DNA of 64,000 bases from Nitrosomonadales bacterium (GTDB lineage Bacteria; Pseudomonadota; Gammaproteobacteria; Burkholderiales; Gallionellaceae): contig JACPYR010000095.1 in NCBI GenBank assembly GCA_016195965.1, positions 28,050-92,049 on the forward strand, read 5' to 3'. Of this stretch, positions 7,879-16,479 are shown in pieces; the first letter of the stretch is position 1; each line of letters opens with the position of its first letter. A model generated the notes under the pieces. That model was not told where the DNA came from and searched no databases. It saw nothing but the letters and a program-made list of their open reading frames with translations. Made by a program: the position numbers and the translations under genes.

Positions 7879-8343
7879 ATGGCGCAATACACCGCAGAAG
7901 TACTCTGGTTAAGGGGAGAGCAGGGCTTTCTCGATAACCGCTACAGCAGGAAGCACACGTTTCGTTTCGACGGCGGCGCGGAAGTGCACGGCTCCTCATC
8001 GCCCCACATCGTGCCGCTGCCGATGTCCGACGCATCGGCGGTTGACCCTGAAGAGGCGTTTGTCGCCGCGCTATCGAGCTGCCATATGCTGTGGTTCCTG
8101 TCCCTTGCGGCCGGGCAGAAGTTTTGCGTTGATCGCTATTTTGATGCGGCAATTGGCGTACTGGATAAAAATGCGGAAGGAAAAATATCCATGACCGTAG
8201 TCACGCTGCGACCAGAAGTGATTTTTTCCGGGGATCACTTGCCGACGCGCGAGCAAATCAACCGGATGCACCATGAGGCGCATGAGCTGTGCTACATCGC
8301 CAACTCCGTGAACACCGAGGTGCGCTGTGAACCGGTTTTCTGA
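7879..8343 (+). CDS. OsmC-family peroxide reductase
   Basis: 154 residues. The two catalytic cysteines are in SSCHMLWFL (residue about 76) and ELCYIANS (about 138), with the conserved glutamate in DPEEAFVAAL. OsmC/Ohr proteins reduce organic hydroperoxides using these cysteines. The ATG at 7879 starts eight bases after the peroxiredoxin stop, so the two genes probably form a peroxide-defence pair. The HxxxxELCYIANS form is that of the OsmC branch rather than Ohr. Confidence 0.85.
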   Translation: MAQYTAEVLWLRGEQGFLDNRYSRKHTFRFDGGAEVHGSSSPHIVPLPMSDASAVDPEEAFVAALSSCHMLWFLSLAAGQKFCVDRYFDAAIGVLDKNAEGKISMTVVTLRPEVIFSGDHLPTREQINRMHHEAHELCYIANSVNTEVRCEPVF

Positions 8344-8403
8344 CACACCGTTTATATCATCCGGTACTGCCGGATCAACCGCCAAAATTCGAGGTGCCGC
8401 TTC

Positions 8404-8805
8404 ATGGACATAATTTATCGCGACGATGCCAAGATCACCGTCGAGGCCGCCATTGATCTCTACAAACGCTCCACGCTGGGCGAGCGGCGTCCCGTGGATC
8501 GCCCGGATATCTTCGCTGGCATGCTCGATCATGCCAGCATCACCCTCACCGCCTGGCATGGCGAGCGCCTTGTCGGCATCTCACGCGCGCTCACGGATTT
8601 TAGCTATGTGGCCTATCTCGCAGACCTCGCCGTTGACGCCGCTTACCAGCGGCGCGGCATAGGCAAGCGTCTGATCGAGGAGACGAAGAGCAGGCTGGGG
8701 CGGGAGTGCATGATCGTGCTGTTGGCCGCGCCGGATGCCAACGCGTACTATGCGAAAATCGGCTTCGAGCACAACCCGCGCGCGTGGGTGCTGCCGGGTG
8801 GTTAG
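8404..8805 (+). CDS. GNAT N-acetyltransferase
   Basis: 133 residues. The acetyl-CoA loop is QRRGIGKRLIEETK (about residues 82-95) preceded by YLADLAVDAAYQ, and the C-terminus has YYAKIGFEHNPRAWVLPG. This is a short, complete GNAT; the substrate is unknown. It is separated from the OsmC gene by 60 bases and from the next cupin gene by about 100 bases, so it may have its own promoter. Confidence 0.85.
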   Translation: MDIIYRDDAKITVEAAIDLYKRSTLGERRPVDRPDIFAGMLDHASITLTAWHGERLVGISRALTDFSYVAYLADLAVDAAYQRRGIGKRLIEETKSRLGRECMIVLLAAPDANAYYAKIGFEHNPRAWVLPGG

Positions 8806-8906
8806 TCTTGAATTTGCAGCGACACAGGAAACATTCTGTTATGAAAAGGGGGCGTAATGAGCGGGATATATCAAATGATAATTTTTCACGGCACCGTTAA
8901 GTTGTT

Positions 8907-9296
8907 ATGCAAGTGATAAACCTTTCTTCCGCCGAACATTACACTTGGGGTGAGGTTTGCGAAGGCTGGCATCTTCTCAAGAGCGCCGATCTGAGTGTCA
9001 TTCAGGAACGGGTGCCGCCCGGTCGCGGCGAAGTCAAACACTTCCATTCCTACGCGAGACAGTTTTTCTTTGTCCTGTCCGGTGTTGCCAGCCTCGAATT
9101 CGAAGACAAGACCGTGAGCTTCAGAAGCGGCCAGGGAGTTCATGTGCCGCCGCTGACATCCCACCGCTTTACAAATCATTCGGATGAGGAGGTGGTCTTC
9201 TTGGTCATCTCGTCGCCACCCACAGCCGGAGATCGCACCAATATAACTATAGCCGGAATCGAGTTTAATCTGCCGTTATCACAAGCCACCGATTAA
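8907..9296 (+). CDS. Cupin-domain protein
   Basis: 129 residues. Motif 1: RGEVKHFHSYARQFFFVLSG, with HFH as metal ligands and Gln where Glu is common; motif 2: VHVPPLTSHRFTNHSDEEV, with the second His. The first 30 residues (SAEHYTWGEVCEGWHLL) match a cupin subgroup with a conserved tryptophan near the start. Likely a metal-binding single-domain cupin of unknown substrate. The preceding 100 bases hold no supported gene. Confidence 0.85.
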   Translation: MQVINLSSAEHYTWGEVCEGWHLLKSADLSVIQERVPPGRGEVKHFHSYARQFFFVLSGVASLEFEDKTVSFRSGQGVHVPPLTSHRFTNHSDEEVVFLVISSPPTAGDRTNITIAGIEFNLPLSQATD

Positions 9297-9320
9297 CTCT
9301 CCTGTTCTAAATTTATCGCC

Positions 9321-9752
9321 ATGACTGAAGTGACCGGTATCGACCACATATACATCGCCGTATCCGACTTTACCCGTTCGGAGTCTTTCTACGATCTCGT
9401 TTTGCGTGATACGCTGGGCTTTCGCAAGAACAGCTTCACCCTGGGCGGCGATCCGCACATCCACTACTACAACCGCCATTTCGGTTACGTTTTGCGCCCC
9501 TCGCGTAGCGCCAACACACATGATTCCTACGCTCCAGGGCTGCACCATCTCTGTCTTCGGGTAGACTCCATTGCGGATGTCGCAGCGGTTGCCAATCAGT
9601 TTCGCGCGTTGGGCATCGAGGCTACGGATGCGAAACTCTATGCAGAATATGCACCGGACTATTGGGCAACCTTCTTCACTGACCCGGATGGCATCCGCCT
9701 GGAAGTGACCAACTACCGCCAGGAGCGCCGGAATCGCCATGACAATTGGTAA
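9321..9752 (+). CDS. VOC-family (glyoxalase-fold) protein
   Basis: 143 residues. The start VTGIDHIYIAVSDFTRSESFYDLVL is a classic first beta-alpha-beta module of the VOC fold, with His in the metal position. The second module has GLHHLCLRVDSIADVAAV and YATFFTDPDGIRLEVTNY, giving the second His and the C-terminal Glu. Members include glyoxalase I and dioxygenases; which it is cannot be told. The next gene's possible GTG/ATG start lies within its last codons. Confidence 0.85.
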   Translation: MTEVTGIDHIYIAVSDFTRSESFYDLVLRDTLGFRKNSFTLGGDPHIHYYNRHFGYVLRPSRSANTHDSYAPGLHHLCLRVDSIADVAAVANQFRALGIEATDAKLYAEYAPDYWATFFTDPDGIRLEVTNYRQERRNRHDNW

Positions 9753-9771
9753 TCAAAAGGAATATGCCGAT

Positions 9772-10239
9772 ATGGGTGAACTCATGAGCAACATCACCGT
9801 TCGCCAGGCTGTATGGTCCGATCTCGACGCGCTTGCGCCGCTCCTCGATGCCTACCGACAGTTCTACGGCAAGACCAGCGATGTTCAAGCTGCCCGCAAG
9901 TTCCTGCTGGCTCGCTTCAATCATAACGAGTCTGTCTTGTTCATTGCATACGAAGGGGATAGCACAATCGGCTTTGCGCAGCTCTACCCGAGTTTCTCTT
10001 CGGCCTCGCTCGCCCGCACGTTCATCCTGAACGACCTCTTCGTCGCCGAGCAGGCCCGCAGGAAAGGGGTTGCATCGAAACTGATGTCCGCTGCCGTCGG
10101 GCATGCAGAATCGTTGGGCGCGGTGCGCGTCACGCTATCGACAGCAACGACCAACGAAACGGCCCAGGCGCTTTATCGTTCCGCAGGATGGAAGCGCGAC
10201 GATCAGTTCTATGTGTATCACTACTCCATCGCGACGTAA
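9772..10239 (+). CDS. GNAT N-acetyltransferase
   Basis: A 155-166 residue GNAT: ITVRQAVWSDLDALAPLLDAYRQFYG, FILNDLFVAEQARRKGVASKLM with the RKGVAS acetyl-CoA loop, and a C-terminal TNETAQALYRSAGWKRDDQFYVY. The frame opens at 9739 inside the previous gene; AAGGA at 9757-9761 sits ten bases before ATG 9772, and another ATG is at 9784, so the exact start is uncertain. The N/D-rich and YRSAGWKRD ends fit aminoglycoside- or peptide-type acetyltransferases, but the substrate is unknown. Confidence 0.85.
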   Translation: MGELMSNITVRQAVWSDLDALAPLLDAYRQFYGKTSDVQAARKFLLARFNHNESVLFIAYEGDSTIGFAQLYPSFSSASLARTFILNDLFVAEQARRKGVASKLMSAAVGHAESLGAVRVTLSTATTNETAQALYRSAGWKRDDQFYVYHYSIAT

Positions 10240-10244
10240 AAAGA

Positions 10245-10928
10245 ATGGATCAGGTATCCATGGCTATTGCAGAGAAAATAACAATACGCCCGCCAGTTGA
10301 TGGAGAGTGGAAATTCCTGAGGCCGCCCGGCCATCATCCGTATGCCTTCGACTTCGTGCAGACGGATGTGCAAAGGAGATCTACTCACCGTGCTGCCCGG
10401 TGGCGGTACTTTGCCGATCGCATATTGTCGAATGAATTCCATTGCTGGAACCAGCCGGTTTATGCGCCGATCGATGGCGAAGTCATCGGCGTGGGAGACG
10501 GCTGGCCGGATCACGAATACACCAACATCTGGGAAACCGTTCGGATATGGTACAACGCGACTTACAAATTCCGGCCCAAGGAAAAAAACGGCAGGCTGGA
10601 TATCCGTCCCAATGCCGGGAACCATGTGATGATACAGGCGAAGCAAGGACATATCGTGTTCCTCGCCCACCTCAGGAATCAATCGGTTTCAGTCAAAGAA
10701 GGCCAGCATGTGCGGCAGGGAGAAGTAATCGGCAGGGTGGGCAACTCCGGCAACTCGACCGCGCCCCATCTGCATATCAATTTGTTCGACCAGATGGCAA
10801 ATCCATTTGCTGCGAAAGTGCTGCCGTTTGTGTTCGATGGCTATGAATTGTTAAGTGCAGAAGGACAATGGCTCAGGCAAATTTTGTCTGCGCCCAAAGC
10901 AGGTTCGTTTGTGAGATTTAATGATTAA
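10245..10928 (+). CDS. M23-family metallopeptidase-like protein
   Basis: 227 residues. The lysostaphin-type (LytM) core is recognisable: QPVYAPIDGEVIGVGDG, then NHVMIQ, VFLAHLR, GQHVRQGEVIGRVGNSGNST and the zinc-binding APHLHINLFD with HxH. The upstream ligand site is HHPYAFDFV, a variant spacing. No signal peptide is visible, which is odd for a cell-wall hydrolase, so it may act on cytoplasmic or released material or use a missed upstream leader. It follows the GNAT gene by five bases. Confidence 0.75.
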   Translation: MDQVSMAIAEKITIRPPVDGEWKFLRPPGHHPYAFDFVQTDVQRRSTHRAARWRYFADRILSNEFHCWNQPVYAPIDGEVIGVGDGWPDHEYTNIWETVRIWYNATYKFRPKEKNGRLDIRPNAGNHVMIQAKQGHIVFLAHLRNQSVSVKEGQHVRQGEVIGRVGNSGNSTAPHLHINLFDQMANPFAAKVLPFVFDGYELLSAEGQWLRQILSAPKAGSFVRFND

Positions 10929-11024
10929 CCCTGCACTTGGATTTGCCGGTATGCATACTCTTTGCGGCTTGTACTCTTACGAACTTGCAAGATGGTTTTA
11001 TCCAATCAATTGGGAGGAATGCCG

Positions 11025-12011
11025 ATGAAAGCGATTGTTTACACAGAATACGGTCCGCCGGAGGTTCTTAAATTTGAAGAGGTGGTGAAGCCGGTTCCGA
11101 AGGACGACGAGGTGCTGGTGAAAGTTTGTGCGGCTTCGGTGAATGCCGCCGACTGGCGCATGATGCGCGCCGATCCATTTCTGGTGCGCCTGTATGCCGG
11201 GCTGCTGAGGCCAACAAAATTCCGGATACTCGGCGCCGACATCGCGGGACGTGTCGAAGCGGTGGGCAAGAATGTCACGCAGTTCAAACCCGGCGACGAG
11301 GTGTTCGGGGATGTGTTCGCAAGCGGCTTCGGCGGATTTGCCGGATACAAGTGCGCCCGCGCAGATGAATTGGTATCGAAGCCTGCCAATCTATCGTTCG
11401 AGGAAGCGGCAGCCGTGCCCTTGGCGGCGCTCACCGCCTTGCATGGCCTGCGCGACAATGGACAGATACGTCCGGGAAAAAAGGTGTTGATCAACGGCGC
11501 GTCCGGCGGTGTCGGTACATTTGCGGTGCAGCTTGCCAAATATTTCGGCGCGGAAGTGACCGCCGTGTGCAGCACGGGCAAGATGGAGCAGGCGCGTGCT
11601 CTCGGCGCCGACCACGTGATCGACTACACCAGTGAGGACTTCACCAGGAGCGGGCAGCAGTATGACCTGATCCTTGCGGTGAACGGATTCCATTCGATCT
11701 TCGACTACAAGCACGCATTGAGTCCGCACGGGATATATGTGATGACCGGAGGTCATCCAGCCCAGCTATTCCAGGCGCTGCTACTGGGGCCATGGTTATC
11801 CCTGTCCGGGAGCAGGAAGTTAGGTGCGCTGACATCGAAGCCCAACCAGAAGGATATGCTCTTGCTGAAGGAGCTGCTTGAATCCGGCAAGATCAAACCG
11901 GTTATCGACAGGCGTTACCCATTAAGCGATGTGTCTGAGGCGATCCGCTATGTTGAGGCGGGACACGCCAAAGGGAAAGTGGTGATCACTTTGGAGCACA
12001 ACCAAAGCTGA
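11025..12011 (+). CDS. MDR-family NAD(P)-dependent quinone oxidoreductase-like protein
   Basis: 328 residues. The N-terminal GroES-like domain has GADIAGRVEAVGKNVTQFKPGDEVFG; the Rossmann nucleotide-binding turn is GASGGVGTFAVQLAKYFGAEV. The cysteine zinc ligands of true alcohol dehydrogenases are absent, so it belongs with zinc-independent quinone reductases. ATG 11025 follows GGAGG by seven bases, a better choice than the upstream extension or ATG 11019. It probably reduces quinones or reactive enones with NADPH, consistent with the detoxification character of the region. Confidence 0.85.
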   Translation: MKAIVYTEYGPPEVLKFEEVVKPVPKDDEVLVKVCAASVNAADWRMMRADPFLVRLYAGLLRPTKFRILGADIAGRVEAVGKNVTQFKPGDEVFGDVFASGFGGFAGYKCARADELVSKPANLSFEEAAAVPLAALTALHGLRDNGQIRPGKKVLINGASGGVGTFAVQLAKYFGAEVTAVCSTGKMEQARALGADHVIDYTSEDFTRSGQQYDLILAVNGFHSIFDYKHALSPHGIYVMTGGHPAQLFQALLLGPWLSLSGSRKLGALTSKPNQKDMLLLKELLESGKIKPVIDRRYPLSDVSEAIRYVEAGHAKGKVVITLEHNQS

Positions 12012-12086
12012 CGATCAAGGGGCCGCTTGTGGCGAGGATTGCAGCGGGAGAAGAAGATTGACGATAGGATAAGCATCCCGATCCGG

Positions 12087-12745
12087 ATGAAAACCCAGGG
12101 CGAAAAATGGGACAGCAAGCGCTACGAACAGGAGAAGCGCAGATTTATTCAGCGGCGGATACACTTATCCCCGCTGTGGAGCCAGTTCACGCTGATCTTT
12201 GCGGTGTCGTGGGGGGCAGCCTGGTTGTGCAGTTGGTTCTTATGGCGTTTCTTTGCCAATACTTATGCGTGGGCGAGCAGCTTGCCGATACGCTATATCA
12301 TCGCCTTCCTGTTCGCCTACGGAAGTTTCTTTCCGTCCGTCAGGATCTGGATTTATGTGGTGCAGAATGAACCTGCGGATAAAACCTCTTGGAGCGATAT
12401 TTTTTGGGAGGCGGCGATTTCGGTAGTCCGGAAGGCTGCCTCTTGGCGATCGCCTTGATGCTGATTGGCTTTCTGGTCAGCGGGGTGTTCCTGGCAATGG
12501 GCGGCGCGCCGATGTTGCTGGAGGCGGCATTCGAAGCCGCGTTTGCCGGCGTGATGGTGCGCCGCCTGTCAGGCGATTTCGAGTTGGGCGGTTGGAAAAT
12601 GCGGCTGCTGAAAAACACCTGGAAGCAGGCGCTGGCATGCATCGTTGTCCTGGCCGCAGTGGCGGCCTGGCTGCAACATCTTGCCCCGCAAACCAATACC
12701 GTATCCGGCGCCGTGCATGCAATAATACAAAAAAGTAAACAATAA
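12087..12745 (+). pseudogene. Frameshifted membrane-protein gene
   Basis: The first frame (12087-12458) encodes a hydrophilic start and two membrane helices (FTLIFAVSWGAAWLCSWFL and YIIAFLFAYGSFFPS). The second frame, open from 12389 to 12745, begins GGGDFGSPEGCLLAIALMLIGFLVSGVFLAMGG, then EAAFEAAFAGVMVRR and another membrane helix. The glycine-rich run followed by a helix and the EAAFEAA motif normally belongs to one protein, so a one-base shift near 12390-12425 seems to split a single gene. A sequencing error would look the same. The family is unnamed; function is unknown. Confidence 0.55.
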
Positions 12746-12762
12746 TAATTCAGGCAGTTTTC

Positions 12763-13455
12763 ATGTTTTGTCCAATTGACGTGGGGTTGGCGGTGAGTAA
12801 ATTTTCTAGGGCAACGGTGCGTCTGATGCTATCGGTTCTGATCGCCATGTGGTTCTCGGCTTCGTTCGCGTATGCGGACGAAAATCATTATGAAGAGAAT
12901 CCGGAGGAAATAGCACAGCGCATCGGTTCCGGCGATCCGGTAGCGGGTAAGACTAAATCCTTGATATGCCAAGCCTGCCATGGTGCGGACGGCAGTCCAT
13001 CCAGCCCGGATTGCCCCAAACTGGCCGGGCAATATGCCGTTTACATCCAGAAGGAAATCAGGGATTTTCAGAACGGTTCGCGCAAAGATCCGACGATGAC
13101 CGACATCGCGGCCAGATTAACCAACGAGCAGGACTTGCTCGATATTTCCGCCTATTTTGCCAGCCAGAAAAAAATGCAGGCGGCGAGCCCGGTAATCAAT
13201 GAAGCGGGCAAGAGACGGTTTCTATCGGGTAACGGTTGCGAAACCTGCCATGGGGTAAACGGCAAAGGCCAGGCGCCCAACAATCCCATCGCACCGGTGA
13301 TAGGCGGTCAGTTCAAGAGTTATCTGGTCAAGCAGCTCAAGGATTTCAGGAGCAACACGCGCACCAATGAAGCGAACGGCATCATGGGGCTGATTGCCGA
13401 TCTGATGAACGATGAACAAATCGAGGATGTGGCGAGCTACGAATCAGGGCTGTAA
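12763..13455 (+). CDS. Diheme cytochrome c (c4-like)
   Basis: 230 residues with a signal peptide ending near SFAYA. Two CxxCH haem sites, CQACHG (about residue 68) and CETCHG (about residue 163), with two similar halves of about 95 residues each, the layout of cytochrome c4. Methionine ligands are plausible in DPTMTD and NGIMGL. It would carry electrons in the periplasm, for example between a bc1 complex and terminal oxidase. The start could also be GTG 12793; the ATG at 12763 is kept for lack of contrary evidence. Confidence 0.85.
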   Translation: MFCPIDVGLAVSKFSRATVRLMLSVLIAMWFSASFAYADENHYEENPEEIAQRIGSGDPVAGKTKSLICQACHGADGSPSSPDCPKLAGQYAVYIQKEIRDFQNGSRKDPTMTDIAARLTNEQDLLDISAYFASQKKMQAASPVINEAGKRRFLSGNGCETCHGVNGKGQAPNNPIAPVIGGQFKSYLVKQLKDFRSNTRTNEANGIMGLIADLMNDEQIEDVASYESGL

Positions 13456-13468
13456 TATCTGCATGCGA

Positions 13469-14243
13469 TCACTCTTTTTTGTCCATATAGCGCACGATGT
13501 GCTCCAGAAAAATACGGGTCTTGGCCGGCAGGTAGCGGCGCATCGGCAGCACGGCCCAGGCGGGCACTGTGGGAAGCTGCCATTCCGGCAGCACGGGCAC
13601 CAGCCGCTTTAACCTGACATCGTCAGCAACAAATCGGCAGGGCAAGGAACCTATACCTGCGCCATCCAGCAAGAGTTGCTGGATAACATCGGGGGAATTT
13701 AACGTGAGCCTGCCGGGCGGCACGACTTCCCATACGGTTTTGCCGCGTATCAGTTTCCACGGGATGGCGGCGCCCCGTGCGGACAGCCAGCGCACCCATG
13801 CGTATCGCCAGGTCGAAGCGCTCGCTTATCAGATCGACACGCCGCGCGGACAGATCAAGGTCGAGCTGTATCTCGGGATAGGTTTCGATGAAAGTGGCGA
13901 TGGCGCGCGAAAAATGCTGCCTGGCATAATCGCCCGGCATGGAGACGCGCAGGCGACCGCGAGGCCGTGCTTCCTGGCTGCGCACAAAAACCTGCGTGGC
14001 GGCAACTTCCTCGGCAATCCGGTTACAGTGTTCCAGAAATTTCTGGCCGAATTCGGTGAGCGTCAGGCGACGCGTGGTGCGTATCAGCAAGCGCTGTCCC
14101 AACGATGCCTCAAGGTTGTTCAGCCTGCGGGAAACAGTGGCTTTGGGCATGGCTAGATGTTCGGCGGCGCGCACCAGACTTGCCTGTTCGACGATGGCGG
14201 CGAACAGGATATAGTCGTCGGCAGAGAGTTTTATTTGTTCCAT
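13469..14243 (-). pseudogene. LysR-family regulator gene with internal deletion
   Basis: Read on the minus strand, 14243 to about 13800 encodes a normal LysR N-terminal half: HTH (AEHLAMPKATVSRRLNNLEASLGQRLL) and the start of the effector domain (RLRVSMPGDYARQHF...RFDLAIRMG). The next 13795-13469 part is in another frame and supplies the C-terminal effector domain (WLSARGAAIPWKLIRG to RIFLEHIVRYMD). Roughly 50-60 residues that normally lie between (the first substrate-binding loop) are missing at the junction, so a deletion plus frameshift has inactivated it. It is divergent from pirin, the usual LysR-pirin arrangement. Confidence 0.7.
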
Positions 14244-14331
14244 TTATGGAACAGCCTATCCCGTATTCATGGCTTTATCTATCTTTTGGCCGCATTTAAA
14301 ATGTGGTCACTTTCATTTTTCAGGGGCGGTC

Positions 14332-15198
14332 ATGCATACCATCACTCAAGCAACGCTAAAACAATCGCGCAGCATCGACCATCTGGTCGAAGGAATCGAG
14401 ACCTCGGACGGCGCGGGCGTCAAGTTGACCCGGGTGCTGACCGGCAAGCTGCAACGCCGCCTGGATCCTTTTCTGATGCTGGATGCATTCGGCAGCGACG
14501 ACCCGGACGATTACATCGCGGGCTTCCCCGATCATCCGCATCGCGGCTTCGAGACCGTGACCTACATGCTTTCCGGTCGCATGCGCCATCGCGACAGCGC
14601 GGGCCACGAGGGCTTGCTGGAAAACGGTTGCGTGCAGTGGATGACCGCCGGGCGCGGGGTGATACACTCGGAGATTCCCGAGCAGGAAGACGGTGTGATG
14701 GAAGGTTTCCAGCTGTGGCTCAACCTGCCCGCGCAACGCAAAATGGCCGAACCGTGGTATCGAGATTTCCCGAGCGCGGAAATACCTGAATACGTTACCG
14801 GTGAAAACGTCACGGTGCGCGTGATTGCGGGCAGCAGCAACGGCGTAGCGGGCGCGGTGACGCGCGATGAAACCGAGCCGCTTTATCTGGATATTCACTT
14901 GCCTGCGGGCGCCACATTTTCAACCGCGTTAGCGGAGACACACAATGCCTTCATCTATGTTTATCGGGGTGCGGTGCAAGTCGGCAACACACGGGTGGAG
15001 TCGCGCCGCATGGGAATTTTGAGCAATGCGCCCGCATCGGATGGTGTGACGCTGACGGCGGGGGAGGAGGCGCGTCTGATTTTGATCGTGGGCAAGCCGC
15101 TCAACGAACCCATCGTGCAGTACGGACCGTTCGTAATGAACACGCAGGAAGAAATTCATCAGGCATTGGATGATTTCAGAAATGGGCGCTTTGCCTGA
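14332..15198 (+). CDS. Pirin-family protein
   Basis: 288 residues, bicupin. The N-terminal cupin has DPFLMLDAFG and FPDHPHRGFETVTYMLSG (HPHRG metal motif, about residues 58-70), GRGVIHSEIP and the FQLWLNLP block; the C-terminal cupin follows. Pirins include quercetin dioxygenases and transcription cofactors. ATG 14332 gives normal family length; the frame opens earlier at 14269 inside the intergenic region. The divergent LysR gene, normally its regulator, is broken, so control of this gene may have changed. Confidence 0.9.
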   Translation: MHTITQATLKQSRSIDHLVEGIETSDGAGVKLTRVLTGKLQRRLDPFLMLDAFGSDDPDDYIAGFPDHPHRGFETVTYMLSGRMRHRDSAGHEGLLENGCVQWMTAGRGVIHSEIPEQEDGVMEGFQLWLNLPAQRKMAEPWYRDFPSAEIPEYVTGENVTVRVIAGSSNGVAGAVTRDETEPLYLDIHLPAGATFSTALAETHNAFIYVYRGAVQVGNTRVESRRMGILSNAPASDGVTLTAGEEARLILIVGKPLNEPIVQYGPFVMNTQEEIHQALDDFRNGRFA

Positions 15199-15231
15199 AT
15201 CGTATTACTTTAAACCAACAAGGAGCAAGAT

Positions 15232-16299
15232 ATGACCACTACCCTGTTTACCCCCACTACCCTGGGCAAGCTGCAATTGAAAAACCGTATCGTCATGGCG
15301 CCGATGACGCGTTCGCGCGCCATCGGTAACGTGCCGAATGAGCTGATGGAAAAATATTATCGTTTGCGCGCGGGAGCCGGGCTTCTCATTACAGAGGGCA
15401 CGTCCCCATCCGCGAATGGTTTGGGCTATGCGCGCATTCCCGGCATATTCAATAATGCGCAAGTGCAAGGCTGGCGGCGCGTAACGGATGGAGTGCACCA
15501 GGCAGGCGGAAAAATATTCGTGCAACTGATGCACACCGGCCGAGTCAGCCATCCCGCCAACATGCCGGCAGGGGCGAAGCTGCTGGCCCCTTCCGCGATT
15601 GCCGCACCCGGCGAGATGTGGACGGACGGCAGCGGTCAACAGCCCCAGCCCGTTCCCGGCGCGATGAGCGAAACCGACATCGTGCAGACCATCGCCGAAT
15701 ACGTGGGCGCCGCCAAACATGCGATTGAGGCAGGATTCGACGGGGTCGAATTGCACGGAGCGAATGGTTACCTGATCGACCAGTTCCTCAACACCGCATC
15801 CAACCAGCGCACCGATCGCTGGGGCGGCAGCATCGAAAACCGCATCCGCTTTGCGCTGGAGGTCGCCAAGGCAACGGCAGCCGCAATCGGGGCTGAGCGC
15901 GTCGGCATGCGGATTTCGCCCTACGGCGTGTTCAATGGCATGGCACCGGATGCCGAGATGGATGCATTGTACGAACGCCTGATTGCCGAGCTGAATGGTG
16001 TAGGCCTGGTGTATATCCACGTTGTCGATCACAGCTCGATGGGTGCGCCGGAGGTCAGCCCCGCCTTGAAAGCGAAGCTGCGCGCCGGCTTCAAAGGCAA
16101 GTATATTCTTTCCGGCGGCTATGACCTGGCGCGCGCGAATGCCGATCTGGATGCACAGCAAGGCGATCTGGTGGCATTCGGTCGCCCGTTCATCGCCAAC
16201 CCCGATCTGGTGCAAAAGCTGCAGAACGGAACCGCGCTGACCGCCCCCGACTTTAATACCTTCTACACTCCGGGCGAAAAGGGCTATACCGACTATTGA
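15232..16299 (+). CDS. nemA: Old Yellow Enzyme family alkene reductase (NemA-like)
   Basis: 355 residues, FMN-dependent TIM barrel. Marks include LFTPTTLGKLQLKNRIVMAPMTR, LITEGTSPSANG, FVQLMHTGRVSH, GFDGVELHGANGYLIDQFLN with NQRTDRWGGSIENRIRF, and the terminal VAFGRPFIANPDLV. All match N-ethylmaleimide reductase type OYEs, which reduce enones and nitro compounds with NADPH. AAGGAGCAAG lies before the ATG. It follows pirin by 33 bases, a common neighbourhood and a likely operon. Confidence 0.92.
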   Translation: MTTTLFTPTTLGKLQLKNRIVMAPMTRSRAIGNVPNELMEKYYRLRAGAGLLITEGTSPSANGLGYARIPGIFNNAQVQGWRRVTDGVHQAGGKIFVQLMHTGRVSHPANMPAGAKLLAPSAIAAPGEMWTDGSGQQPQPVPGAMSETDIVQTIAEYVGAAKHAIEAGFDGVELHGANGYLIDQFLNTASNQRTDRWGGSIENRIRFALEVAKATAAAIGAERVGMRISPYGVFNGMAPDAEMDALYERLIAELNGVGLVYIHVVDHSSMGAPEVSPALKAKLRAGFKGKYILSGGYDLARANADLDAQQGDLVAFGRPFIANPDLVQKLQNGTALTAPDFNTFYTPGEKGYTDY

Positions 16300-16318
16300 A
16301 CCTACAAAACTTGCTTGT

Positions 16319-16444
16319 CCGCAGATTACGCCGATTACACAAGATTAAACCTCCGGTTATCAATATTGCTTGAGCAACCTATTGGTGAAAGCAGAACTGT
16401 CTGCAACCTTAAAAAATCTGCGTAAATCTGTGTAATCTGCGGAT
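16319..16444. repeat. Inverted-repeat element, CCGCAGATTAC type
   Basis: The left arm near 16319 (CCGCAGATTACGCCGATTAC) and the right arm near 16415-16442 (ATCTGCGTAAATCTGTG, TAATCTGCGG) are imperfect inverted repeats about 125 bases apart, lying between nemA and a convergent membrane-protein gene. Similar short dispersed repeats are common in bacterial genomes. It could also act as a bidirectional hairpin. Confidence 0.6.
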
Positions 16445-16479
16445 TGGACTGCGGTTATAAGATTGAATAAGGTGGCGGG

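Noticed and set aside
8806..8906. A 19-codon frame beginning ATGAAAAGGGGGCG
   Set aside because: Too short, no family and no conserved context.
41..12745. Chromosomal integron cassette array, given the many unrelated small plus-strand genes (GNAT, cupin, VOC, DUFs)
   Set aside because: Gene spacing is mostly 0-60 bases and several genes overlap through ATGA, leaving no room for attC sites; no paired core sites were seen and no integrase is present.
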